Source: Nymphaea colorata (Eukaryota > Streptophyta > Magnoliopsida > Nymphaeales > Nymphaeaceae). From it: DNA of 64,000 nt. A program made the translations under genes and the position numbers. Every line of letters starts with the position of its first letter. Position 1 is the stretch's first letter. The DNA lies in contig NC_045141.1 of the NCBI RefSeq assembly GCF_008831285.2, positions 2,482,001 to 2,546,000 of the forward strand. Reading direction: 5' to 3'. The notes beneath the pieces are model-generated. The model did no database searches. It saw only the letters and a program-made list of their open reading frames with translations, and was not told the origin of the DNA. Below, one piece after another: positions 20,236 through 32,200 of the stretch.

Positions 20236-23233
20236 CTGTACCCCGTACCCAAGTTTTTTTTAAATAGTCCGAACCCGTACCCGTACTAGCACCTGTTGAA
20301 GTGTTTATTGACGGGTCTTGGAACCGGGTCTGGACCTAGGCTCGATCCAGGTTGTAGCTCTAATTGGGTGTTATTTAAGTCTTTGTAACCCTCATTTTTG
20401 TGTGTGAATGAAATTCTAGTGAGAGAGTGTCTGGCTGCTAGTGAGCGCCAGGTATTCCCTATCGTGGTTTTTTATCCCTCGAGTCGAGGGTTTTCCACGT
20501 TAAGATCTTTTCATCTAGTTTTTCCTATTTTCTACATGGTATTAGAGTCGACTGGTTCTGTTTTTATGTTCGTGTTTGGTTCGAACGAAGGATCCTTTGT
20601 CGCCTGTACTCCTTGTGTCGGTAGAACCTCCACCCAGCGCTGCCTGTGTCGCCAGCATCCCTTGCGTCGCTTTTGTCTTCTTCAACCGTTGCTTGGGTTT
20701 CACGGCATCAGCTGAGCTGGTCGCCGTCCACTGCCTGCGTTGCCTGGAAGACTGAAGACCGTTGAAGTTTTGTTTTCTCTCGTTTGTCATTTTTTTTGGA
20801 GTTGCTCCACTCTGCTTTGGACTCGTGGTCGACTGTGAGCTCTGTTGCTCGTCTGGAGGTCTTCGGTCTTCATCGTTCTTACTGGCACTGGTTCTTTGCT
20901 CCTGCCAGACGCCAGTTTTGGTTGCTGCCGGTGCTTCTCTTTGCCTGTGCTTGTCTGCTGCCATTGTTGTCTTGCTTAATGCCAGGTTCTTCTACAACGT
21001 GCGCATTGTTTTTCCTTTGTTATTGTCGTCCCATGCACAGCTGTTTTTCGGTTACTGCCGTGTGCATTTGTCTTTTGCTACTGTGTTGAGCTTTTGATAA
21101 TGGCAGAATCAACTTCTTCTACTGTCAATATGGACCAAGCTGATGTTGGGGCCTCTAGAACTGAAAATGTCCCCATTCAAGTTACTAGCATTCACCTCAC
21201 CAAGGAAAATTACCTTCGATGGTCCGCTGCCATCACTATGGGGATTGCTGGTCGAGGCCGCATTGCCTATGTAAATGGGAGGAAAATTGAACCTGTTGAG
21301 ACTAGTGCAGCCTGGGATACTTGGTTTCTTGAGGACAACCAAGTAAAAACTTGGATTGTCAATTCTGTATCTTCCGATATTCAACCCTTCATCCTTCGTA
21401 AGAAGACTGTGAGAGATATGTGGGTTATTTTAGAACAAATGTATGGCCAGAAGAAGAAGAAGGTTTGTGTGTATCAACTGATGAAGGATGTCTATGCTCT
21501 ACGGCAAGGGGATCTCTCTGTCGCAGACTTTTATGCAGCTTTAAAATCCAAATGGGAGGAACTTGACTACTATTCTGATGATATTTGGAATTGCCCCCAA
21601 GACCAAATACATTATGTAACCAAAGAATGGGAGAATAGGATATTCTTATTCTTAGCCAGACTGAATGATGACTTTGAAGGTATAAGGAGATAACAAGTCA
21701 GCGATCAACTTGGCCAACAACCCTGTGTTACATGATCGAACAAAGCATGTTGAGATTGATCGTCACTTCATCCGAGAGAGAATTGATGCTAAAGAGTTGG
21801 TTCTGCCATACATGAAGTCTGAGGACCAAACTGCTGATGTTTTGACTAAGGCCTTACCTTCGACTCTGATTGAGAAAAATGTATCCAAGTTGGGCATGTT
21901 TGATATGTATGCCCAACTTGAGGGGAAGTGTTGAAGTATTTATTGACGGGTCTTGGAACCGGGTCTGGACCTGGACCCGATCCAGGTTGTAGCTCTAATT
22001 GGGCGTTACTTAAGTCTTTGTAACCCTCATTTTTGTGTGTGAATGAAATTTTAGTGAGAGAGTGTCTGGCTGCTAGTGAGCACTAGGTATTCCCTATCGT
22101 GGTTTTTTATCCCTCGAGTCGAGGGTTTTCCACGTTAAAATCTTTTCATCCAGTTTTTCCTATTTTCTACAGCACCCATACTGGCACCTGTACCCGTACC
22201 TATGTGACATTGCTGTGCACTCATTGTGCAGGTTGAAAATCAATTGAAAATTTGAAAGTAGCTTGCAATTGTAATAAGTTTGGAGTCACTCCAATAGCTA
22301 GCCTGTTTTGCCTTCTTGAATATCATTCATATTTCTCTTGTTCCTTAGTGCACGTGTGTTTTTTCTGTGAGTGCTTTCTATAATCATTATGAGCTTTTAG
22401 TATTATGAGCTCTTTAAGGGCTTAGTTAAGTCTTTATTGGAGCTGATCTTGTGATCTGGAAGCCATCTACATGGTATTAGAACTAAGTTCAACTCTTAGA
22501 ATAATTCTTAAAGTGTACCACCTAGAGCAAAACAGTGGAGGCTCTTGAAAATGAGGAGACGGGGTCAAAGTTGACCGAGTCCGTTTTGATCCCATTTTTA
22601 GTTTTGTTAACATTTAAAAGCACCATGTACATATACGATGAAGTATTGCAGCCTTCAACCAAATGATTGAAGGGTCGAAGGCTGCAATCCCCTTGCATTG
22701 GGCAATTCATTAGCAGAGGGAGAATTTTCGGGCAAGCAGCAACTATCTCTGGTGAACACCGATCATTTCTGGCAAAGGGAGTCATCTCCAGCAGACATGT
22801 TTGTTTTCCTCTTTTTTCAGCAAACCCTACATTTTCCAGCAGCTTTTGTCCTTTTACCAGGGACACCTATGATTAGCTTCTGATTTCATCATTTTTTCCT
22901 GACATTCATTTTGATTTTTTTCTCATTTTTGCAGCGCCTCATTTGTTTTTTGCTGTCTTTTCTCTTTTATTTGCTGATTTTTGTTCCTTTTGTGTTGTTT
23001 CTTATTTTTTGCTCGATTTGGTGAGTGAATGTTTTAATCATCTATTGGTTCTATTCTTTCATTCTTTTGTTCATCTATTCATTCTTTGTCAATATTACCA
23101 TGTCAGTTATGAGTTATGACTACTCTTAGAAGTTAGGATCTATTTTTTCTGTTTGTTGTTTTATGCTGTAAAAATGGATGAATCAGCATGGATATAATTC
23201 TGTTTTGTTTTGTTTAAAGTCTTAATGAATATT

Positions 23234-23268
<35 letters not shown>

Positions 23269-26200
23269 GTTAGACACTTATAGGCCAAATGGATAAGGAA
23301 CAATCTCCACTCATGATCTTTTATAGAATTGCGGTTGAGAGGAAAAAAAAGTTTGTGAATTAATACTAGATGATGAGAATGTCCCGTCACCCCTTTTTTC
23401 CTTTTTTTTTTTCTCAACAACGGATCTGGAAAAATCAAGAGCTGAGATTGTTGCTTATTCATCTAGCATCTAAGTGTCTGACACTTACTAATCTCTCTCT
23501 CTCCCTCTCTCTCTCTCTATATATATGTGTGTGTGTTATATAGAGAGAGTGCATGTGTGCACACAGCCATTTCCATGTACCTGTGATTGTTGAACTTGGT
23601 CTACACCTAAACTTGCACCCATACCCATGTGACATAGATATTGAACCCTTTTTTTGTTTATTCTTGAATTGTCCATCTGTTCCTCATCTACATACCTATC
23701 ATATCTAGAAACACCTGTCTGCTACTCTATATTATGCACTCATGCATGTGTTCAGTTCTATGCATGCGTGAGTTGGTAAATGCAATAGTAGATAAATCTG
23801 TAAACTATATGTCTATTTTCATCAGACGTAGATTCCAGTAGTTGTGTTGATTGGGCTACCCACATGGTGCGAGGCACATGGTTTTCTAAATCTCACAAAC
23901 TTCCCAATTATGGTTTACCATCCAATCTTTTGCTGCATCTGCAAAAAGCTATGTTACAGTGCGAAGACAACTTGTCACCAACAGATATTCTTGCAGAGGT
24001 ACAGGTGAATGCTCTTTATTTGACATTATTTCCTTGTGAAACATATTTTGAGATCTTTCTATCAAGGGGCATGTGGTTTTAGCGGACATACCATTACTTA
24101 ATAGTTGATGCTCATCTCAAGCCTAATATCAATAAAATTTGGTTGTCACTTTGTGGAGTTGAGACTACCGATATATGAAATTATGAACTTTGCTCTGAGA
24201 AAAAAATTGTCTGGCAATTCAGTAGGCATAGATTTTTAAAGTCTTTCAGAAGATAAAGTGCTAAACCGAAATTTGATGTCTAGTCTCATCAATTTAGCCT
24301 TGACCATAACATTAACTGGAATATGTAGGATCTCGTGTCAACTACTGACAGATATATTTAAAATCTGTAGGACAAAATTTTTGCAAATTCTATGCCCCTC
24401 TAACTATGTATATGTTCGTTCATGTGCAAGTTCATTTGCCCCTGTTTGTGTCCGTTCTGTTCATTGTAACACACTGACAGATAGTCTGAGGATGTCTTAG
24501 TATGGATCACTTTTTGGAGCAATTCAAAATATTGGACAAAAATTGTGAATATTTTAAAGGTATTGGTAGGAAAACTAATATTGTGATATTCATCTAAAAT
24601 TTTATTTTGACACATGGGAAAATTTCATCTTCTTTTATCTTATATCTTTTATTTCTTCTCTGTTTATTATAGTTTAAGAATAATTTTTTTTTTACTTCAG
24701 GGAAAATACTAAGGACCTAGAACTTGTCATCATTTTATTGTCCTTTACATTTTTATCATTTTTGAAGTTTCTAGATTTCCTAGGAGAGGGAATATTTTGG
24801 AAAAGACATGAGAAAAACCTTTGGGAGGAATAATATTGGTGACTGTAATTGTGCTTGATATTGTGATGCTGACTGCTGATCATCTACCCCAGCTAGTTGT
24901 TTTTTATTCTGGTTTTCTTGGATAAATTGCTGATTCTTCATGCATGTCTATAATGTTGATCGACCGTGAAACAACTACCTAAGATTTGCCACAGATGTCT
25001 TGTCTTGTTTATGCACGGATGAGAATGGTTGTAGCCCATTTCCGAAAGTGACTGTTGCAGTTGACCCTTTTCTTTCATCCACTGAGCCGATGTTTTTGAA
25101 TGGAAGCTTCTGTCACTGAATCCAGAGTAGAGAGCTTCTAGAACACTCCATGATGTAATCACTCATCTGATTTATCACACTACGACACTCAACCACAGTA
25201 ATATGAAAGGATATAAGATGAAAGGATATAACCACACACAAACTAATAATTAAAAGGTTTTATTATATCCCTAAATTCATACTAAGATGCATAGCTATTG
25301 CAAAGGAAAGGAGCAAACAAGGGGGAGACTGCTCTAGTGGCCGTTGAACACTCTGATCAGCTATGAAAAAAATAATTAATTTTCTTCATTTGGGAATTAT
25401 TTACTACAAAAAGAACAAAAGGACAATCAAAATAAGGTAGTGTTTGATGAATCCATAAAATAATCTTGGGATTTGGATCCCATGATTGTGTTGTCCTGGA
25501 ATCAGGTGGAGGAGGATTCCTTTACCTCTTTCCAGATTCACCCTGTGCTTAATTATTTGGATTAATAATGTCATGATCTTTTTTTCTGGTGTTTTTGATG
25601 GCAAAATTGTGACACCCCAACCTTTTGACCCTCAAATAATTTTTTTTTTTCTTAACCATAAAGCATTGAGGTGTGACGACACAACAATTTAAAAAGGAGG
25701 GAGCTATATCATTTGAAACAATGAGGCAAACTTTCATTTATATAACAATTTCAATTCATACAAAATCACATCTGTGTATGACAAAAATGCCCCAAACCAC
25801 ATAATTGATGCCTAACAAAAAACAAGACATCAATAAAATTAAAATAAGATGCGCCGACACTACAAAGGTTCCAAAACCTCCCCAGTAGGATGTGAGTGAA
25901 GCCATCTGATCAACTTACTGCCCCGGATCTACCAAAACCTGAAAAAAAAGAAACAACTGAAGGCCTAGCCTTCGCAGTATGTCAACAAGCCTGGAAAACC
26001 TCTAACCCTCTTGGGTAGGGCTTAGATATGAGATAATCGCAATTATAAAAGCAAATCACCAACATGTCGTGACAGGACATAATCACATCATTTGCCAAGA
26101 AGACCCCTCACATAGACCACGACATGTAAAGGCCACTCAATGGCCACGATAACACAATTTCAATTCACATGCAAGACATGCATAAACATATCATTCTCAT

Positions 26201-29200
26201 TCATTTCATTCACATACACATCATTCACATACATTTCGTTCATATACTTTCATTTCATTAGCTTCAATGAATTGACAGTTCCTGTAGGTGCAAACACAGG
26301 CACGTGCACACCGCAGACGGCCTACAGCCGAGAGACAACCCCCGTGGTGGCCCATAACAGTATGGATCCATTCCCGTTGCAGCGGTAGAGCACTCATCCA
26401 TGGGTGTGTGAATTCCAAGGAGAGATACTCAGCCTTCCCTAGGACACTCAGGTTGGGAAGGCAGGAGCCCAACGCTCTAAGCACATCACACGACAGTACC
26501 CTGGGGCCTTACACCGCCTGCGCTCCGGACAGGCGAGACCAGTGGCGAAGGCGGGACAACTCCCAAACACATAGCCACATCCCACTGGCCTTTCATCTCT
26601 TATTCTTTCATTATTATCATTATAATTGCATATTCACAAAATGACTGGCTAGCTCATGAGGTTGGTTCACTTCACGAGTGCACCCACACCTCCAATTACC
26701 TCTACACGAGGACCACACATATCATTACATTCTTAGCTAGCCGTCATACAATACAGGTACAACTACCCTCTAATTCATTCATTTGCATCATTGCCCGCAA
26801 CAATACATATGCAACAAATCACAACATTTGTCACACCCCGACCTTTTGACACACAACCATTTTTTTTCTAAACTCCAACATTGAGGTGTGACTATACATC
26901 AGTTCAAAAAGAAATGAGCCAAGCAATTCAAAACAATGGGGCAAGCTTTCCATTTTATATAGTCTTTCAGTTCAACTGTACATTTGACCAAAAATGCCCC
27001 AAAATCACAACATCGATACCTAATAAAAAACAAGGCATCAGTAAAACCAAAACCCGACGCGCCGGCACTATAAAAACCAAACCCAAAACCTCCCCAGTAG
27101 GACGTGAGTGTAGCCATCTGCTCAGCCTGCCGCCCCGGGTCCGCCAAAACCTGAAAAGAGAAACAACTGAAGGCTTAGCCTTCGCAGTATGGCAACAAGC
27201 CAGGAAAAGCCCAAACCCTCTTAGGTAGGGCTCAATTAAACAATCACACATCAGAACAATTTATTATTATGTCGTGTCAGGACACGACATGCAGAGGCCA
27301 CTCAATGGCTACAATAACATAATTTCAATCACATGCAAGGCATCCTCAACATGTCACTTGCATTCATAAGCACAACAGTCACATGCACAACAATCCTATA
27401 CATTTCATTCACATACATTTCAGTTTCATTACTATCAGTGAATTTACAGTTCCTGTGGGTGCAAACACAGGCACATGCACACCGCGGGCGGCCCACAGCC
27501 GAGAGACAACCCCCGTGGTGGCCCAGAACAGTATGGATCCATCTATCCGCTGCAGCAGTAGAGCACTCATCCATGGATGTGTGAATTCCAAGGAGAGATA
27601 CTCAGCCTCCCTAGGACACCCAGGTTGGGAAGGCGGGGGAGCCTACGCTCCAAGCACATCACACAATAGTACCCTGGGGCCTTGCACCGCCTGCGCTCCG
27701 AACAGGCGAGACCAGTGGCGAAAGCGGGACAACTCCCATACACATAGTCACATCCCACTGGCCTCTCATCTCTTATTCTTTCATTCTTATACTTATGCTT
27801 GCACAAACACAATTAACTGGCTAGCTCATGAGGTTGGTTCACTTCACGAGTGAACCCACACCTCCAATTGCCTCCACACGAGGGTTACACATAACCACAA
27901 CAGTTTTGGCTAGCCGTCATAACAATATGAGTACAACTACCCACAGTGCAATCATTTGCCTCATTGCCCGCGGCAATGGGTATTCAATAAACATAACATT
28001 CACATTCATCATCATAACAATCACATCTTTGAAAACTTAGCCAAACCACAGAGAGTAGTCTCAATCTGTGGTGGGCTTGTAGCTGTCCTATGCAGTTATC
28101 ATTCTAGGATGCTTTCTAATGCACAATTGGGGTCGAGGAGACACTCGACTCGATACCCCGCCTCATCTGTCCTAAACGGTTATCAATTCTAGCATGCACA
28201 TGCAAATGCGTAACATTTCCAAAACAATTACTATAAGCCTTTCAAAACAATTCATATCCTATATCAATTCATGTACATGCATACACACATTCATTCACGG
28301 AACAATCAATCAATTCACATCACAAATCCTAGGATCCCATGATCCTAGGAACACACAATCATTCACTTGCCCAGGCAGGGATTTGCCTGGAATGTCGCCT
28401 TACCTGTGGCGCGTTCACAAGAATCTTCAAAATGCCTCGAGCTTCGAATCCGGTAGCTCAAGGTCGAAGGGACGTACTCGGTGTACCTGCAGACATAAAC
28501 ACAAGATAAGATTCCTACTACATACCTCAGCAATTCAAACAAAAACAAAACAAAATCATTGAGGCACGTGTCATCGCCTCAAGAGGGTGTCGACGGGTAG
28601 TGTCGACCCACAAGTTCTCCAATAGGTCACTTCCCAACTTCTAGCCGTGCCAACAGATGTCAAAACTCAAAGCCATCAATCCGTCTATCACTAACGCCTT
28701 TCTCAAACTTTCTTTTTCTTTAATCAAGGCGTCTACCCCAAAGAGACATCCAACTTATGTACGTTATCCCTATTTAACTCCAATATGCACCCGTTCACAA
28801 AAACGCGTGCTACAAGCTCACTAAAACGGTCCTAAATCTTCCCCACAACCTCACAAACACTACCATGTTTTCCCTAATGCTTCGAAAATTAATCCATCAT
28901 GCTTAAATGATCATTCAATATATGAATCTTCGCTTTCCAACATAATCGCAAGCTTTCCCCCAAAAACGAAATCACTAACATGTGTTCCAAATAATCAATT
29001 CTAAGCTCTAGCATGCTCAAACCATAACTATACATGCTTTTAAAGATAACATTCAATAATTTGAGCTTGATTAAGTCTAGCTCACCCCAAATCAAAAGTC
29101 CAAACTGTTGCAACGCCTTCGACAGCCACCCCAAGCGCTCAAACGATCCCCAAACGGCAAAAATCATGCCAAGACTCCACCACCTAGTCGCTGCTATGAG

Positions 29201-32200
29201 GGGAAGAATACGTTTCCCCTAGCGGCAAAACGACCAAACCCACAATATAATCAAAATTAGTGAAAAGGGGCCTCAAGGGAGGGGTCTGCCATACAAAAAA
29301 AAAGGAAAACGAAGGCAGTGAGGGTGAGAGCGCGTGAGAGGAGAGAGAGACGGTGGAGAGTGAGGAGAGTCGTTCGGTGGAGAGGGGAGACAAGAGACCG
29401 TGGAGAGGGGAGAGGAGAAGAAGGAAGAAGGAAGAGTTAGGGAGAGGTTGAGGGCTTACCCAAATGCCGACACCGACGCCGCCGCCGCCGTTCCTTTCTC
29501 CGCCGGCTCAAGCGTCGCCACTTCTCCCTCGTCCTCCTCCTGGTCTCACACGGGCGAAACAGAAGAAAGAAGGCGACGAGGAAGAAAAGGGAGACGCGAG
29601 GGAGAAGGGCCCTCGCGTCGGGCTCCTCACGAGATTGGGTTCGGGTCCGGATCTGGACCCGACCCGATTCGCCCCAAACGCCGCGCGTTACAATATTCAC
29701 ATTCATAAAAACTCACATCTTATCAAACACATCATTCACATCTTTCAAAACTTAGCCAAATCCCGAAGAGCAGTCTTGATCTGTGATTGGCTCATAGCTG
29801 TCCTAGGCAATTATCATTTTAGGATGTTTTCTAATGCACAATTGAGGTCGATGAGACACTCGACTTGATACCCCACCTCATCTGTCCTAAGCAGTTATCA
29901 ATTCTAGCATGCACATGTAAATGCGTAACAGTTCTCAAAGCAAGCTTCTAATAGCATTTCAAAACAAAGCTTATCATATATCAAATCAGTCGCATGCATA
30001 CATACATTCACTCACAAAACAATCATTCAATCACATCACAATCCTAGGATCCCACGATCCTAAGAACACACATTCACACGTTGGCCCCAGGCAGGAATTT
30101 GCCTGGAATGCTGCCATACCTGTCACGTGTCCACAAAACACTTCAAAATTCCTCGAGCTTCACGTCTAGTTGCTCAAGATCTACTGGACGTGCCCGGTGT
30201 ACCTGCAAACATACACAAGTGGTAAATTCTCTACTAGTTTATTTTCACAATGCATACAAATATAAAACAAAATCATTGAGGCACATGTCATCGCCTTAAG
30301 AGGGTGTCGACGGGTAGTGTCGACCTACAAGCCCTCCAATAGGCCTCTTCTCTGCCCTAGCGGTTATCACCAAATGGTTTAAGCTTCGCGCTTTCGATTT
30401 GAACCGATCACTAATTCATTTCTCCCTTGCTTCCTTAGTTGAGGCGTCAACCTTACATACCTACAATACCCCAACAACAACGTACATGCATCTCAACAAA
30501 AACATACTTCACGAGTTCGCTACCACGGTTCTACATCTTCTCCACACCATAATAATTTCTACCATGTTTCTCCAATTGCTTCAAAAATCAACTTATTATG
30601 CTAAAGAGATAAACATACACGTGGGCGCTTGTCTTACTCAACATAGTCATAATCTTCCTCCAAAATAACATCGCTAATATGCATTCTAAATCATCAATTC
30701 TTAATTCTAGCATGCTCAAACAATAATTATAGGTGCTCCAACAGAAAATATACAACAATCTAAGCTCGACTAGGCCTTGCTCACCCCAAGTTAGAGTCTT
30801 AGCTGCTGCAGTCCTCCCGGCAGCCACCTCACGAGTTCAAGTGATCCCCCAAAGGGCCCAAACAACCAAAATTAACTGTCGTCGTCACCTCCCAAGCCTT
30901 CAACTCGGTGGTATGAGGGGAAATGATGTGTCCCCAACTGCAATCCAAACCAACAGCCCCAAAATAATCACAAACAACAAGAAAAACTGGCGGGAAAGGG
31001 AGAGTGTGCAGAGGGAGAGTGCACGATTGAGGGGCTGCCGATGGAGGGGAGATTGACAGGGAAAGGGTTCGGGCAGAGGGGAAAGACATGCAGAGGGGAG
31101 GGAAAACGAGCGGGGGGAAATGGGGGAGATTGAGAGGAGCAGAGGAGACGAGGAGAGAGCTCGAGCATAAAGGAAGAGAGGGCACGGGAAAAGGAGGGTG
31201 CTAACAGAAAGGGGAGAGGGCTGCGCATGAGGGAGGAGGAGAAGAGAGAAGATAGAAAGGAGAGGAAGAGGCGGAGAGAGATCAGAGGGCTTACCAGTGC
31301 CACCACCTCCATCTTCTTCTTCTTCTCTGCGCTGGCACGAGAGGCAATCGGGAGGAAGACGAGGGAGAAGAGGGAAAGGCGAGGGAGAAGAGCCCTTGCG
31401 TCGGGCTCCTTCACGCCAATGGGTTCAGGTCCGGGTCTGGACTCGATCCGGCCCACCTGAAAACATAAAGCGTTACAAGAATAGTGGAAAAAATATTGAA
31501 CATAAGCTAACAGTTTAAAACATACAAAGTAAACAGTGTAAATTCTCTTTGGTGCATAACTATTGAGGATTGGGCGGTTCCACTGTTAGCAGCTGGGACA
31601 TGAGAGCCCGATTCTAACAACTCTTTGCTAATGTAGAAATACTTAGATCAAGAACAAAGGAATACGATGAACACGATGTAACATGGAAAAACCCTCAGGA
31701 AGAGGAAAAAAACCACAAACAAGGATGAATTGGCGCCCACTAGTTACCAGACTCTCTCTCTCTTAAGATTTCATTCAACTTTAAGATTAGGGTTAACAAT
31801 GATATAAGTATGCCCTAACAAGGACGTACTGGATCGGGTCCAGACTCGGACCCATACACCCAGATCCCTCAACACTCTCCCTCAAGTTGGGCATACATAT
31901 CAAACATGCCCAACTTGGATACATTTCTCTCGAATGAAGGTGAAGATAGAACTTGCGTCAGAACATCAGCGGTTTGGTCTTCAGACTTCATGTAAGGTAA
32001 GATTAACTCTTTAGCATCAATCCTTTCACGAATGAAGTGACGATCAATCTCAACATGCTTCGTTCTATCGTGTAGAACAGGGTTGTTGGCTAAGTTGATT
32101 GCAGACTTGTTGTCACAGTACATGTTCATTGGTCCTTCAACCTCTATTCCGATATCAGTCAGCAATATTTTCAACTATAGTAACTCTGACACTCCCATAG

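Larger units (their letters stand above)
20294..22171 (+). mobile_element. Copia F, internally deleted derivative
   Basis: 1878 bp. LTRs 20294-20536 and 21929-22171 (243 bp each, about 11 differences) with the perfect 5-bp duplication GCACC (20289-20293 and 22172-22176). It retains primer site, leader, most of gag, then jumps to the last 75 codons of RNase H and the polypurine tract. Protease, integrase and reverse transcriptase are missing. It is the same family as element I, which has the complete set. Confidence 0.93.
19815..22212. mobile_element. hAT-like element E, interrupted by copia F
   Basis: The 8-bp duplication CTGTGCAC occurs at 19807-19814 and 22213-22220. Termini are CTTTGTCACACGGG (left) and the complement of GTACCTATGTGACATTG (right), degenerate versions of the D termini. 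GGTCAAAGTTGAC is at 19971-19983, near the left end; in D the same motif is near the right end, so E is inverted relative to D. Without F (1878 bp plus one 5-bp duplication) E is 515 bp. No transposase. Confidence 0.85.
5367..23825 (+). other. Giant intron (18459 bp) of the SET gene
   Basis: Donor GTAATT at 5367 and acceptor ATCAG at 23825. About 12.9 kb is copia A with everything nested in it, and 2.4 kb is hAT-like E with copia F. The remaining approximately 3.1 kb is AT-rich sequence without recognisable genes. The exons either side join in phase 1. Confidence 0.82.

Noticed and set aside
22465-22490. CATCTACATGGTATTAGAAC as an LTR end plus primer site
   Set aside because: The match is short and degenerate, there is no paired LTR and no internal coding follows. 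Mentioned only as a trace.
23999-24004. Use of the GTGAAT donor six bases downstream as the exon end
   Set aside because: It cannot be excluded, since both keep phase, but the first donor GTACAG is adequate and gives the shorter exon; transcripts would decide.
26288-27853. Several open frames of 80-156 codons in the long LTRs
   Set aside because: They repeat between LTR copies with frameshifts, lack known motifs and lie in sequence bounded by TG...CA and near-duplications. They are read-through of LTR DNA, not genes.
29400-31460. Arg/Glu-rich and Pro-rich frames near the right ends of the long LTRs
   Set aside because: They come from purine-rich GAGAGG low-complexity sequence and its complement; no domain.
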